Notes under the pieces: generated by a model
Told to the model about the DNA's origin: nothing
Seen by the model: the letters and a program-made list of their open reading frames with translations, nothing else
Databases searched by the model: none
DNA from: Aporrectodea caliginosa
Taxonomy: Eukaryota; Annelida; Clitellata; Crassiclitellata; Lumbricidae
DNA length: 64,000 nt
Assembly: GCA_020284085.1 (NCBI GenBank)
Contig: JACEVL010000046.1
Location: forward strand, 186,001 to 250,000
Direction: 5' to 3'
Translations under genes and position numbers: made by a program
Part shown: in pieces, positions 11,501 to 23,117 of the stretch
Layout: each line of letters opens with the position of its first letter
Numbering within the stretch: the first letter of the stretch is position 1

Positions 11501-13376
11501 ACCAGACACAATAATATTGTCACAGCATGAAATTACGCCTATGATCCAAGGTCCAGAACGCGGGTCCAGAGCGTCGCAGGACTTCCCGTTAACTTCCCAG
11601 CCTATGTCAAATTCCATTCTGGGTGACACAAATAACGTGCCCAAGTCACACGGAGTCGAACCCGCAACCACATGTTCACTGACCAAGTACATGTAGACCA
11701 TCATGTCGGATATATTACGTTAACCTACTTTACTTAATCTTACATTGTTGCATCTAGCACAATGCGTTATCTATCATAACATGTGTTGTCTAATCTTATC
11801 TTTCGCTTGTTTTTCCTACCATACCTCATCATCCTCGAGGAGTACCTCGTTTTAAGTTATACCTTAGATTCTCTTATTTTATCTTAGATTCTCTTAATTA
11901 GATATCTTACACTTACCATAATCCTTTCTTAGCTACATTTAAATTCCAAAACTTTAATTCATTTCTCAAAAGTATGCATCTCTTAAATCAGAATTTCGTG
12001 ACAGTTTGTTTGGATTTTGCTTAAAGGGTTCCCTAAGGATCTCACGTAGAGTTTTGTGAGGTGACGTCATGTAAAGCTATATGGACTGCGAGTAGACACT
12101 ACATTATTTATGTGTAGCCTGTTTATTGTATGTAAAGAAGGTAGACGATACATGTCTAGTACACTTATACGTTACAGGTGCCGTGGGAAATGAAACATAC
12201 AACATTGTGAAGGACGAACAGGCGTCTGCTTATGCCACTTTGAGTCGTGGTATTGAACGTTAGTACAGCATCCAATAATTCAACTGAATTTAATCAGAAT
12301 AATTAATTAATTTTCAGATTTTTCAGAGGGATTGTCCAGAGATCGATATCTCGTGAAGGGACGAGTTCGGTTGCCAGAGAGACCAGAGTAATTAAATGAG
12401 CCTACGTCTCCATTGCAATGTTCTTGAAAGACATCTCTCTGTTAGTACACCTGTCCTGTCTCAAGTCTCTATGGCAACCGGACTCGGACTTCTACTGTAC
12501 TGTAACAGGACATCGCTCTCTGTACAACCAGATACGACGCAGCGCTCACGAATAAGCTTAGCCTCAGAGAGTGGTGCTTTGGAAATGTTAAGTTTACCAG
12601 TACGATTACGATTACGCCGTATGCGTTGAAAAATAAAATTTAATGCAATTGAGATTAAGGTTAGATGTCACAATATAAAATATATCTGAAGGAATAACTT
12701 TGCGGTGAAAAGAAAGCAAAAGCTGTTTAATCTTTCAGCTCCAAAAGCCGACAACGTCTACGCGAGGAAAGGTCACAGTTTCTACGACGGAAGAGCTGAA
12801 AGCACCTACGATGCCATCACCAACAGTTTCTTCATGGAGACTCCGGACGAAATCTGCGCCGCAGAAAGTACCTGTGCTAAAGCCACTGGTGGTCCTTGTC
12901 TTGATGGCGTCCGTGTTGAAGGAACCGGTCGAAAAACTACTGACGGTGGCTGTGCTAAAAGCACCACTGCTGAACGTACCGGCGCTAAACCCCTTGGCGA
13001 AGTATGCACTCGATTTGCTTCCGTTAAAAGTGCAAGTTCAAGTATTTATGACGAAGCAACTGATGTTAAACATGTCGAGAGTACTGACATTACCTACTCC
13101 GCAGTCAGTGACATTGACACTTCGAGTATCTATGACAAGGAAACTAATATTAACCATGTGGACGGTACCGACGCTAATACTGCCGATAGTACCTACTCCG
13201 CAGTCAATGACATTGACACTTCGAGTATCTACGACGAAGCAACTGACATCCTCCGTGTTAAAAGTACTGATTCTACAGCTACCGACAGTACCTATACCGC
13301 AGGCTATTCCGCATTCACTGACAGTGTATATGCTCCAAACACTGACAGTATGTATGCCGTTGTCAATGACGTCTGA
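3718..13376 (+). CDS. G1: two-Ig-domain transmembrane receptor with tyrosine-rich tail (multi-exon, 5' end not found)
   Basis: Likely a cell-surface receptor. Exons: 3718-4053 (Ig1), 4491-4937 (Ig2), 7058-7177 (membrane span), 7470-7532, 8970-9059, 11343-11399, 12178-12258, and 12739-13376 ending in TGA. Every internal exon is a multiple of 3 nt and every intron is phase 1, with AG/GT borders. Ig1 is V-like: Cys in MECKTNS, Trp in HDWTI, and DAGIYTCRV. Ig2 has C, W (MEWRQH) and a second C. The membrane exon encodes about 24 hydrophobic residues followed by a Cys-rich stretch and KKK. The tail carries TYNIVKDEQASAYATL (YxxV-x7-YxxL, ITAM-like) and a last exon with tandem tyrosine repeats. No signal peptide exon was located upstream of 3718. 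The ligand is unknown. Other receptor types with Ig domains cannot be excluded. Confidence 0.75.
4054..4490. other. Intron between Ig1 and Ig2 of G1
   Basis: GT-AG intron of 437 bp. No embedded gene or element recognised. Confidence 0.7.
4938..7057. other. Intron of G1 between Ig2 and membrane exons
   Basis: GT-AG intron. It holds a LINE 3' fragment at about 5190-5335, a strong inverted repeat at 5615-5669, and a low-complexity TAACTATA-rich patch at about 6650-6800. No gene is visible. Confidence 0.6.
5615..5669. repeat. 22-bp hairpin with 11-nt loop
   Basis: The arm at 5615-5636 pairs with 5648-5669 with a single mismatch (arm CAATAGCACATACGGTTTCA...). It is isolated inside an intron and has no TIR-type target-site duplication that I can see. 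A small-RNA precursor or a short foldback are both possible. Confidence 0.6.
7246..7440. repeat. GAT/GAC-rich simple repeat
   Basis: Imperfect trinucleotide repeat in a G1 intron. The open frame over it is low complexity (Asp or Met runs). Confidence 0.8.
8049..8380. repeat. (AAT)n microsatellite, ~330 bp
   Basis: Nearly pure AAT trinucleotides with occasional AGT variants. Long open frames of poly-Asn, poly-Ile or poly-Leu over it are artefacts of the repeat. Confidence 0.95.
8494..8640. repeat. (GAT)n followed by (GGATCATGA)n repeat
   Basis: About 70 bp of GAT trinucleotides followed by six near-identical 9-bp units GGATCATGA. It lies in the same G1 intron as the AAT tract. Confidence 0.9.
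9091..10769. mobile_element. Foldback-type DNA element with 15-bp tandem repeats in its arms, carrying a LINE insert
   Basis: Inverted arms of about 210 bp lie at 9091-9310 and 10562-10769. Each arm begins with a short TIR (GGCTTTCA.CTCCGGACG core), then several tandem AGGTGAAACGTCCGG units, then a unique segment ending GGCATATGAT. A 10-bp direct repeat CAAAATTACG flanks the element at 9081-9090 and 10770-10779, a good target-site duplication candidate. The interior is occupied by a 5'-truncated LINE. The element sits in a G1 intron. Confidence 0.8.
9600..10500 (-). mobile_element. 5'-truncated CR1/L2-clade LINE, reverse transcriptase C-terminal region
   Basis: The minus strand encodes about 265 residues typical of the end of a CR1/L2-type ORF2: thumb and connection sequence with LNPSKSELIWF, VRDLGVILDS, LTRLDYCNSVLYGLP and AGPSIWNSLPPHVR. 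The catalytic YADD region and everything upstream is missing. An AT-rich tail with (TTGTA)n lies at the low-coordinate end (about 9600-9640), as expected for this orientation. It is nested in the foldback element, so it inserted later. Confidence 0.85.
10895..11045 (+). repeat. LINE/SINE 3' fragment (family B)
   Basis: It contains the recurring block TGGTGCCCTGCGGTTAGCTT followed by a GCGCTTTA segment. Related copies lie at about 5190-5335, 12455-12625, 20500-20590 and, inverted, 58040-58140, often followed by (ACGATT)n. This is probably a LINE 3' end because of the shared tail with family A. Confidence 0.55.
11490..11705 (-). repeat. tRNA-derived SINE-like fragment
   Basis: On the minus strand GGGTTCGACTCCG (a good RNA polymerase III B box) lies near 11650, preceded by a tRNA-like segment. 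It sits in a G1 intron. No cloverleaf consistent with a functional tRNA was found. Confidence 0.5.
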
Positions 13377-14460
13377 GCTGCGTCAACAGAAGAACAATTG
13401 TAGCATAGATAGTAAACGATTAGTTAGAACTATTACCGAATGAAAAGCAGGTACCGTACTTCGGATTCGTGGATATAATTTTCTAAATGTACATAGTGAC
13501 AGTTATTTTTTTTTATTTTGTTACATGTCAATTTCTAGCAGCTTTCGATCAATCGTTCATTCAATATTAACATTTCGGACGAAGAAAATGCGGATGATCA
13601 GAATTTCAGAGCTTACAAACGATTAGTTAAGTTTTCAAACGTATTTGTTAGCTTAAGATAAATTTATACCAGATTTTGAGGACCTCTTAATATCCGTTTT
13701 AAACAGCTGGACATTATCAGCAGGATGCTGTATTCTTTGGTAGTTGTTGCAGATCTAGTCTGGCTTAAAACCAGATGTCGTTAACGCTGCAAACGATAAC
13801 AAAGCGTTCAATGTATTCACTGATGTATGAGAAAGCAACGCAAAGCATTTCTCAGTTCATAGTTGAGTTAAACACAAAATGTGTAAACAATATTTTCGGT
13901 GCTTGTATAATGGAACAGCGCATAATAGAAGTGATCGAATGTACTAGATTAGAATTTTACGTTTAATATATTCTAACAATTGTAACCCGCAAGAAAATGC
14001 GCAGTATAATTCTTGTTCACTCTTTGCTGTAAATGTACCGTCAGATTCTACATAACTACACCTGATATTGTTATCAGAAACTATTTCTTCGCATCGGAGC
14101 TGTAATGATGTGACACCCAGTCAAACAGTTAGCGTTGGTGAAGTTCAAACTTGATCAATTGATTGTAAAATTAGCACAGTGTTTCTTAGACGTCTGTAGG
14201 CAGGCTTATTTTACTTACTTACTTGCTTACTTACTTACTAATGTGGTCGCTATAATAGAAAACTTGTATATTTGTATAAACCTTGGAATGATTTTATAAT
14301 GGTCATCTAAATATTGCAGTCGATATGCAGGCTGCTACTGAATGATGCGTGGTAGGTTAGGCTCATCACAGTTGATGTGAAAGAATATGAAGTTGGTGCT
14401 GAAATGTTTAGTTTAAAATCGCTCAATGCAAATAAAGGAAGCAATTTTTATGAGTCACTA
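13377..14460. other. Intergenic stretch downstream of G1
   Basis: The region between the 3' ends of convergent genes G1 (plus) and B (minus). A short (TTAC)n tract is near 14215-14235. No gene recognised. Confidence 0.5.
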
Positions 14461-14793
14461 GGAGGTGCTCGGTAGTGTAGGCCTAGTGGTTGGCATGCTA
14501 GACTGCCAATCGAGAGACGGGGTTGAAATCTCCAACAGGGCTTAAATTTTGTTGAGATTTCTGCTCCATGTGCGTCCACTAGCAAGCTCGGCTATAATGA
14601 GTAGCCTACTGTAACAGTGACCGTACACTGTCGGTGGGATCGTGGGAAGACGAGACGGCGAGGGAGAGGACAATCCTCCAGCCCTCGAATGCCGTGCGTC
14701 TGGCCCGTGACTATGAATACGAAGTCGTTAACACTTCATACCCGTGGCTGACTTCGGTCTAGCTAAAGGGACTGCTCTTCTTCTTCTTCTTGT
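14461..14793 (+). mobile_element. tRNA-derived SINE with (CTT)n tail
   Basis: The 5' part has an A-box-like TAGTGTAGGCCTAGTGG and a B-box-like GGGTTGAAATCTCC spaced as in a tRNA gene, followed by about 220 bp of unrelated body and a short CTT repeat tail at the 3' end. This architecture is that of a tRNA-derived SINE. Confidence 0.7.
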
Positions 14794-17346
14794 CGACAAA
14801 ACATGAATGTTCTTTTAAATTCGCTAAATTGCACAAATGAACAGTTTTATATTTTTTATCACTGCCTTCGGCTGCCCTTCTTTTTCAGAATATGTCTGGC
14901 ATTCTACGCTCCAGTCCTGCAGTTCGATGTCATCGAATATAAAAAATTACGAAGTTGTTTTAGGGTAGGGCCTATTTTGATAAAGTAGAGATGTATTTTG
15001 TATTCGAATAACGGAATCTCTGTTGTCAAAAGAGATAGAATGACACATATATTCAATACAAGATGTCAAAACACTGCAACCGATTAACCAAGTTTTCAAA
15101 GTATTCGTTGATGCGCCAAAAGCAAAGCAACTGATCACTCATTTCGTACATCAGTGAAGTTCAGTTCGCGTGAAGTGCGCCATTTTGCATTTGAAAACTT
15201 AATGAACACAAATCCAAGTAATAACTTTCATCTTCTGTTACATTGATTTGCCGTCTCTGATTAAAACATTAATTGCTTCAGCAAATGTCATAAATGATTC
15301 TTGAATGTTGAAACTTGTAATACAAAATGAAGACATCTATCGTCTGAATGAGATTCCGTCTTGCATGCACAGACCACTGGGATCACAACAATTGCAGAAG
15401 AAAGCTTTCAGCGGATGCAACATTAATTTGGCGAAATTGAGCTTCATTTTCTACCATTAGATCACAGATCCTGCTGTAGACTTTCCGAGGGCCAGATTTC
15501 GCTTTCAATGCGACCGCGTTTCTTGCCATTGCTGGATACATTGGCGATGGACCTGTAACTACTCTTTGCAGAGCAACTTCTTCTACGGTTTCGTTATGGT
15601 CCGAGGATGACATGGTCTCAGAGTTAGCTGCTGCTGTATCAACTGAATGCATTTGTGCTTCGTATGCAGAAGACTGTTTCCCCACTGAACGACAAAACAG
15701 ATCGTTTATCTTTAACATTTGGAAAAAGCGAGTTATATTTACACCAATACAAGCCTTAAACACACATAGGCCCTATTACTGCATGTTTTATTTAACCCGC
15801 ATAAAATTACATAATATAATTTTATACATGTAGGCTATATATAGAAATAAATAGATATTATATAATATCAAACCCGCATTTAAAGTATGAAAGATAACAG
15901 ATTGAGCACCAACTGAACAGAAACACGAGACCGATTTGCAGTAGACCTAAGAGCTACATGTATACTTTGCGAAACAAACTCACTGAACTCATTTAGAATT
16001 TGGCTTCACACGTGATATAACTACATAAAATCCATGCCATCTGGCAACCGTCCACGGAAACATGCTGGTTGGCTCTACGTGTATGCGTGGGCTCACCACT
16101 GGTGACTCTTCTAGTGTACTGTGCATTGTTTTGCTAACTGATGCTGTGGTCTAGTTCTAAATGACATTCAACATGGTTTAGAATAGCGCTAGATTCGTTT
16201 TGCTGTTTGAGAAGCTCTTTACAAAATAATGCCAAATTACAAATACGATTACTAATACTTTTAGGTCCAATCTAATCTAAAGACTTCTAAAGCAATGTTC
16301 ACAAAATGCACGAAAACATGGTCGCATTCAGAAATGAGAATCAATTGGAGAAACGCAAATAGAAATGCAATAGATCAGAGAAACCAGAAGCCAGGATACG
16401 ATGTGTAAGCGAGCTGAACGATATGAGGATAAACTAATTCTAGGACAGCGATATCTCAAAGGTCCGCGTCAGAAAACCTAGGTCACTGTTTTGTATAACG
16501 TATTGCGTTTAAGTTTTAGAAGCGATAAATGAAACTCAGTGAATTCAAGTAAAGTTACCTGATGACTTTCCTTTACAATCACCAACGACTGCCACAATCA
16601 AGAGTACGACAGTTCCTAAACCGAGCACACCAGCCATCAAGTAATAGGCAACTACATCTAAAATAATCAAAATTACTTTAGTAGATTTTCACATAGAATC
16701 AAATGGCAACTGTTAGCTTTAATATTCGCCATCCATTTAATATACTGCAGACTTCGATTCGTGCTTAGTGATAAATAATAAATTGATTATATTGATAATT
16801 ATATATATGATATATATTTATAGATTTATTTATAGGCAATATAATATATTGATATATTGATAATAAACTAAAATGATTCTTAAGCAAAGTTGTGCAGAGT
16901 TTAATCATGCTCGAACATGCAATCGCTGAAGTTGAGATTTCTAGAAACCCCAGATGCCTTTTCTCTCAGAGTCTTGACATCACTGAGACTAGAGAGCAGT
17001 GTTAAACACTGCATATTATTCAATCATGCATAATTATAATACAGTATAGCAAAACATTTAATATAGGCCTAGCGCCTTTTCAAGTACCTCACACAATCGT
17101 TTCATAAAACATGTGTGACAGTCAAGCCATTGCTGCCCAGTTCAACCCAGATATGATGCATTGTTCTTTGAGTAATATGTAAACTTACAATCGTCTATTT
17201 CATCCGGTTTTTTCGTTGTTTTGACGCAGGATTGAGCGATGTTGTGAACAGACGAATTCAAAGGCGAGCCCCAGACATAAACGAGATCTGGCATATTTGA
17301 AGCATTCATAAGACATAGCCTATACGTTACCGTATAATAATTATGA

Positions 17347-17700
17347 TTCATTCAATCATTCATTAATATTTATATAGCACCTCTCCTACTCAGGAGCGCT
17401 TTCGACTCAACCCCGGCTGAAAAGGACGATCATAGGGCTACAATAAAACACATCTAGGGCCTCCTACTTGTTCCTTTTGCCAGAACCTCCACTATGCAGA
17501 ACCGCGCTTTCTCGGTGGTGGGTCCCTCGACCTGAAATGGCCTCTCTCTCGAACTTCGCCTCTTTCCTAGGACTTGTCTCCTAGTGTTCTTTTCTCACCT
17601 TAAGACTGTTCTTTTTGGCCGTGCTGGAGTCAGGAGCGCCTCTGAGTAGTTTTCTTGAAGCGGCGCTATACAAATGTTCGAAATGGATGAATGAATGTAA
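17347..17700. repeat. Two LINE 3' fragments in inverted orientation
   Basis: A minus-strand family A 3' end at about 17347-17440 faces a plus-strand copy at about 17470-17700. The plus copy encodes the terminal LKTVLFGRAGVRSASE before its stop and 3' tail. Both lie in paralogue B where Ig coding sequence is missing. Confidence 0.7.
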
Positions 17701-18050
17701 TACCAAAATGTGATCAAACATTTATGATCAAACTAGTGTTTTCAAAAACCCGAAAACAGGGTTGAGAAAACAGTCAAACTTGGATTTTCAAAAAGTCCAA
17801 TATAAGGTTAGGAACCCGAAATCTAGTTTAAAAAACTCAAAATTTAAGGATTTAGAAAATCTAACACCGCTATTTCTTCATTTTGAGGGGGTCAGCTAAT
17901 GTTCCAGTTGCTAACAGCAGCTACTGTCACATGCAGTTAACCAGTAGGCTCTAGTCGTGTTTCATGATAAATTTTTCAGCTGGCTTCGGCCTAAAAAGCT
18001 GCATACAGAAGTTATTGGTTTCAGAGGGTCACGAACTGATAATAAAATGC
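17700..18050. repeat. Degenerate minisatellite shared with paralogue C
   Basis: Repeated AAAACCC, AAAATCC and AAGGTT-type short units. A homologous stretch lies at about 33600-33900 in C, at the colinear position upstream of Ig1. It therefore belongs to the duplicated unit. Confidence 0.5.
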
Positions 18051-18154
18051 TGGCATTCTGGTCAAACACTGAAAATGTGATGACAACTGCTTTCATTTCG
18101 AGTCTAATGACAACCGTGGAATGCACTGCATGACTCCACTGGACTGCTCCGCTC

Positions 18155-18381
18155 GTCTGCCTCTGCCTCTGCCTCTGCCTCTGCCTCTGCCTCTGTCTCT
18201 GCCTCTGCCTCTGCCTCTGCCTCTGCCTCTGCCTCTGCCTCTGCCTCTGCCTCTGCCTCTGCCTCTGCCTCTGCCTCTGCCTCTGCCTCTGCCTCTGCCT
18301 CTGCCTCTGCCTCTGCCTCTACCTCTGCCTCTGCCTCTGCCTCTGCCTCTGCCTCTGCCTCTGCCTCTGCCTCTGCCTCTC
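18155..18381. repeat. (CTCTGC)n hexanucleotide array, ~37 units
   Basis: An almost perfect CTCTGC array in the first intron of paralogue B. It gives open frames on both strands (Leu-Pro or Ala-Glu dipeptides) that I treat as repeat artefacts. Confidence 0.95.
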
Positions 18382-19099
18382 TCTCACCTCTCCTTCTTCC
18401 ACATCTTCTTTCCGCATCTAAGTCTCGATGCTGGACTGTGAAATTAATCGGGCGGGTGCAGTAAAAAGGATCCAGCTTTCGAATCTGTCTCGGACTTAAT
18501 CGTCTTTGTAATTTTGTACAGATAATGTAATCAATAAAAGCCCTTATCGGATTAAAAATAGACGCCGACGCCATCCGCCGTCTGGTTGTCTACCTAAACT
18601 TTGATTCGGAACTTCTCACAATAATTATACCTCATGATCACGGTAACAACGCATGCAATATCGTCGAAAGAGATATTGGTAGTAGTGAACATTATGATTA
18701 TTAAAGTAACGACGAAAACGAAACTGATGATGATAATAATGAGGATGAGGATGTCAGGATGATAATGATGATCATGATAAATTTAAGGATGGTGTTGATT
18801 GCGAAGTCTGTGATTGTGAGCAATGCACGAATCGCAAGGCCTTGGACACCAGTCCAGTGCATGTAAAGCCCACCGTATACTTCCCAGCTTACTCTGATAC
18901 CGAACAATATTGCTTGGTGACAAAGCATATGCTTACAAGCAACTATACCAGTGTTTTTACACTGTGTCCACTCAGTAGGCTCTAAATCGCAATCGTTAAG
19001 TGCCAGCAAAACGCGGTACCGATAAACGCAACATGTCGCAATACTGAAGTACTTACCATAGTGACAAATAACGAAAATCAAAATCAAAAGCATCATTCT

Positions 19100-19560
19100 G
19101 CTGACTACAGGTTGCTGCTAATCGTATTAAATGTATGTGCGTTATAGTTACTAATTTCCAAGCAACAGATGCATTAAAGTAGACCTATGCACATAGATTC
19201 ATTGGCTTAGCTAGATCTGACAAAGAACTACATGAACCAAATAATTGTAGGTGTCGTCGCTCGCATCAGGAAACGAAGAGTATACAACAAACAAAGTTGC
19301 TGCGCAGTCTGATGTTTATGTCAGCTTGAACAGTTTAACTAAGTGTTAAAATTAAAACCACCCACTAGCTTGTCATTAGTAATTGTACTTGGGCTAATTC
19401 TAAACTTACAGGATGTAACGCTTTTAGCGTCAGTTCGATGCTTCATTCTGGTTATAAATCAAATCATTTGCATTCTGAAGCCTGCAATACTTCCGAATTC
19501 TATTTATGTAGCCTATCATATAAAAATCATGTGCGTTCTTGCAGCACGCTTGAAATCGTA
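19100..19560. repeat. Upstream flank of B, duplicated at C and D
   Basis: The 5' flank of the B signal exon is strongly similar to 35245-35700 (C) and 61245-61690 (D), including ACCACCCACT and TTGTACTTGGGCTAATTC blocks. The three stretches sit at the same place relative to a signal exon and probably include the promoter, although no TATA element could be chosen with confidence. Confidence 0.65.
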
Positions 19561-20084
19561 ATCGTAATCGTAAATTTATATAGCGCCACTTCAAGAAATA
19601 CTCTTCAGAGGCGCTGGTAACTCCATTGTTAAAGTAATAATGGACTAGCTTTGGAAAGTTCATTTTGACTTGAGAGTGACTATGTTGATTAATTTTGTCT
19701 TTAGTCTTAATTAATTAGGCTACTGAGATGAAATCGATCCTATTCCGTTCATGCAATTTTCATGACGTCTACTTCAGCAGGGCATTCATTCATTCAGTCA
19801 TTCAGAGGACTTATCTATAGCGTCCCTCCAAGATATCCTACTCAGAGGCGCTCCCAGCCCAACTCCGGCGATAAAGAACAGCTTCCAGATTCACTCGAAT
19901 CACTTAAATCTAGACGACTGTTATATCGTCTGTACATCCATCTCAACCATTGTAACTTATTGATCCACTTTCGATGAAAGCCATGCACCTATCTGGAACC
20001 ATGGATGATGGAAACCGGACTCGACCAATTCGTATATATTCCTGAGTGTCTATATTTTAACGTGATGATGTAATATTATAATAT

Positions 20085-20345
20085 TCTTTATTAATTCAAA
20101 CTGACACGTACGCAGTATGATTACTATTCAGTATGAAAGGATGATAACAAGTTATTACAGGAGTCGCATTTAATTGTATTCGGCAGCCATGCAAGGCGCC
20201 CATCACGCCCTACGTATCATTTTACCAACGCGCCATGATAGTCTGAGTGGACCTTTGGGAGGGTTGCGGGAAGCGATCCCGCTTCCTACTGCGCTTCACT
20301 CCAGTGATGTTACCACTACCCTATTTGCCCAATGCAGGCTCTAAT
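20085..20345 (-). repeat. tRNA-derived SINE, copy 1
   Basis: About 260 bp, similar to 36140-36415. On the minus strand the 5' end is tRNA-like: TAGTGGTAACATCACTGG resembles an A box and GGGATCGCTTCCCGC a degenerate B box. Anticodon and acceptor stems are not convincing, so this is not called as a tRNA gene. Confidence 0.6.
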
Positions 20346-21205
20346 TTGGGTTCAAATTACATGTATACTAGCACCGTGTCTCTTGTATCCAAAGAGCTTC
20401 ATGTATGTGAAGTAAGACGTTGAACATGCAGCTATTCAATGTTCCGTTCATGCGTAGGCCTATTAGCCTATATCAGATTCCTATACAGTTTCTACTCTGA
20501 CACATCGCTTGTGAATAAGCTTGTGCCCTGAGATTAGCCTTAGAGTAGCGCTTTAGAAATTCGGAGCTTACTATTACGATAAAGGTTTCGATAAAGTAAC
20601 CACTAAGCTTGATAGGGTATTAGACGTTGAACCTAAACACTACAGCCACTCACATGGAAATGAGTAAGAGTCACCATTCATGCTTCGTAGGCTATATTTT
20701 AACATCACATTCAGACATTTAGGAGACAGTTCACAGTTAAGCAAATACGCTTTGTGTGGTCATATAATTGATGTGTGTTTCCACTTTAAAATGTTGTAGG
20801 ATAGCCTATTGACAATAATTTAACACTGGCAAAGCCAATTAGAATAATGCAAGTGCAACAATTATGGGTATCCACCAGAGTGAGTCTAAAACGAAACGAA
20901 TAAACATGGCAGGGCCTGCAGGGTGTAACTGAAAGCTTATAGTGAATAGACCCTACTGACCTCGATTTGTCAGTTGATAGACTTATTGCACGATGACCTA
21001 TTTGCCATTACAGTCTTTCGTGCCTATTAATTTTGTTACGGAAACAAGGAAGACAATTTTAATGGAGAAATTTCGCGACATCGCATTTCTTACGCTCCAT
21101 TTTGGCAAGTAGAGTTAAACTTTTCAGTTTCGTGATTTGTAATTTGTAATTATGACAATTCATACAGCACCAGAAGAACGAACTACTCAACTGTCTGTGC
21201 AAAAA

Positions 21206-23117
21206 CTAAGAGTTACATGAAGGCCTAGATAGCAACACTGTGTCAAAACAAATATGATTAGCGTCGACCTCCTCCTTTCTCCAGTCTTGGAACTGGCACT
21301 GCCGTAACGGTTCATGACGATAGAATTTCCGCTGTTTTCTTCTTCTAACTTTTAAGGTTGAAGTGATACTTGAGTTCTGAAATATTACGGTATTCATCTT
21401 ATCTGTAACCAGATGCCCTTTATCGTTATCTGCACCAGCTTGATGTTGTCTCCATTCCATTGTATACGCGCCCAGTTGCCTCTGAAGTTCACTCTACACT
21501 GCATCCAAATATAATCTCCATCCGACAAAGAGGTGTTCGCAGTCAGATTTGTCTCGCATAATGGCTCAGATTCTAACAAGTGATAAAAAAAGTAATTAGA
21601 AAAACTGTACTATAGGCCTATATAGGCCTAGGTAGGGTCTGTTTTCTCTGTTGAATTGGAATAAAGTATAACGGAACCATTATGGTCAACATCAACACCA
21701 AAACCAGACTCCTTCGGTACTATCGCTATATTTGTGAGGTCGCTTATAGCAATCGTTCGTAGCGATCCAATTCCGACTTGGAGAAAATCCCACTTCCGAA
21801 ATATGGAGCCATTGTCAGCCCGACATTCCATTTCCATCCAATGACCAGCAATCACTGCTTTGTTACTCTGAGTTTCGATCAGAGAAGCCCCGCATAAAGC
21901 TGAAACAACGGAGCAACAAAAGAATTTAACCAAATAGAAAATAGGCTTACACTTTTATACCAACCTGTCATCACGAAGCATAAGCGAAAGATTTCATACT
22001 TTGCCTTCATTTACAAAGTTTCCAAATGACTGCGTACTGCTTCCTTAGGCATACTGCGTCACACCGCTGTCTCAAACCCTAATCGACTGAGGGTGCGATC
22101 GTGAAGGTCTGCCGATGTATTCGTGACAAGTAAAAAGAGTAAACTGGGTGATCGGGTCTTTCGAGTCGCTGCCCTGCGTTCGTGTAACAGTCTTTCCGGT
22201 TATCATAATTATTTATGAGGTTAATCGCTTATGACATTTTTTCAGATGCATCTACTTCTCTTCGTTAGGCCAAAATTCTTCATGTTAAAAATACAGCAGA
22301 AAACTACTTAGATTTTGCGCTGACAGTTGACATTGTAAAGCACCGAATGCTTCTAATGTCGATTCTGAATAAATTGTAGTAGTTACAATTAAAAATTACA
22401 ATCCAAGTGCAAAATTTATATGCTTATTTGCGAGTGCAGTAGCTATCTGATTGTGTACATGTACTTGCCGGACCTCTTATAACTGGACTTGGAATTGAAC
22501 CTGATCATACCTTCTCCAACCGATTAAATTTTGAATGATCGCCTTCGACCAGGGGTAAAAAAAAATTTCAAAATGAAAAGTTGTTTTTTTCGGGGGGTTT
22601 GTTTTTGAGATTTTCCGATTTCGAATCGTAAAACGCATAAAAATGGCATAATACCGTTCCAATTAATCAGATGCATATAAATGAAATTCACTAGAACAGT
22701 AGAACCGTAGAATGTCATAAAACGAAGTTAACAAAGACCATACAACAATTGCCAAGAGCGTTGAAGATACGCCATTTTTGGCATTTATAATTTGTAAATT
22801 TAAAAAAAACAAAAAAACAAAATTTGCGGTTTTTGGGGGTTTATTTTAAACATAAAATACCAAAAAACAAGCCTTTAACAGCCCTGCCTTTGATTGAGCC
22901 GGCTCCTGGGTATTAGATTTCTTGGGAAATGAAAATATTCCGAGGACGAAGAAAAATAATGATGACGATAAAAATTATGTCCACTCGGTAGGCTGTAAAT
23001 CGCAATCGTTGGATTTTCTAGCCAGGCACGCTACCGATAACAGATGCGTCTCGCAATACTGAAGTAGACCAACTTACCATAGTGACAAATAGCGAAAATA
23101 AAAAATAAAAACGTAAT
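21206..23117 (-). pseudogene. Paralogue A: decayed Ig receptor gene
   Basis: A signal-type exon lies at about 23078-23117 with a good phase-1 donor, but the ATG is replaced by ACG. The Ig1 exon starts at 21899 (MEMECRADNGS, GVDVDHNGSVILYSNS) and stops short before the second Cys. The Ig2 exon starts at 21572 (LCETNLTANTSLSDGDYIWM) and changes frame near 21455 before losing similarity. No membrane or tail exon is found downstream. Ig2 is closest to Ig2 of G2, so A is probably an inverted relative of that gene. Confidence 0.7.
22130..22430. other. First-intron segment of A, similar to C
   Basis: Similarity to about 34170-34450 of C (ATGCATC, CTTCATGTTAA and GTAGTTACAATT-type blocks). It is non-coding and supports common descent of A and C. 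Confidence 0.45.

Larger units (their letters stand above)
15383..19096 (-). pseudogene. Paralogue B: decayed Ig receptor with signal, membrane and tail exons but no complete Ig domain
   Basis: The signal exon 19057-19096 encodes MMLLILIFVICHYG, and the phase-1 donor follows. Next on this strand is only the last part of an Ig2 exon (about 17189-17350, retaining MNASNMPDLVYVWG). Then come a membrane exon at 16559-16657 (99 nt, about 22 hydrophobic residues) and a tail exon at 15383-15684 (302 nt), both exactly matching paralogue C in length. Ig1 and the first half of Ig2 are gone; LINE fragments occupy 17347-17700 where they should be. In the tail, the two tyrosines of the ITAM-like motif seen in C are replaced (NSETM and HNETV). 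As it stands it cannot make an Ig receptor. Confidence 0.75.

Noticed and set aside
18104..18574. Minus-strand frame with Ala-Glu repeats and plus-strand Leu-Pro frame
   Set aside because: Both arise from the CTCTGC array and lie within the first intron of paralogue B.
20240..20345. A tRNA gene on the minus strand (and at 36300-36415)
   Set aside because: Box-like motifs are present, but no acceptable acceptor stem or anticodon arm could be drawn; two similar long copies indicate a SINE.
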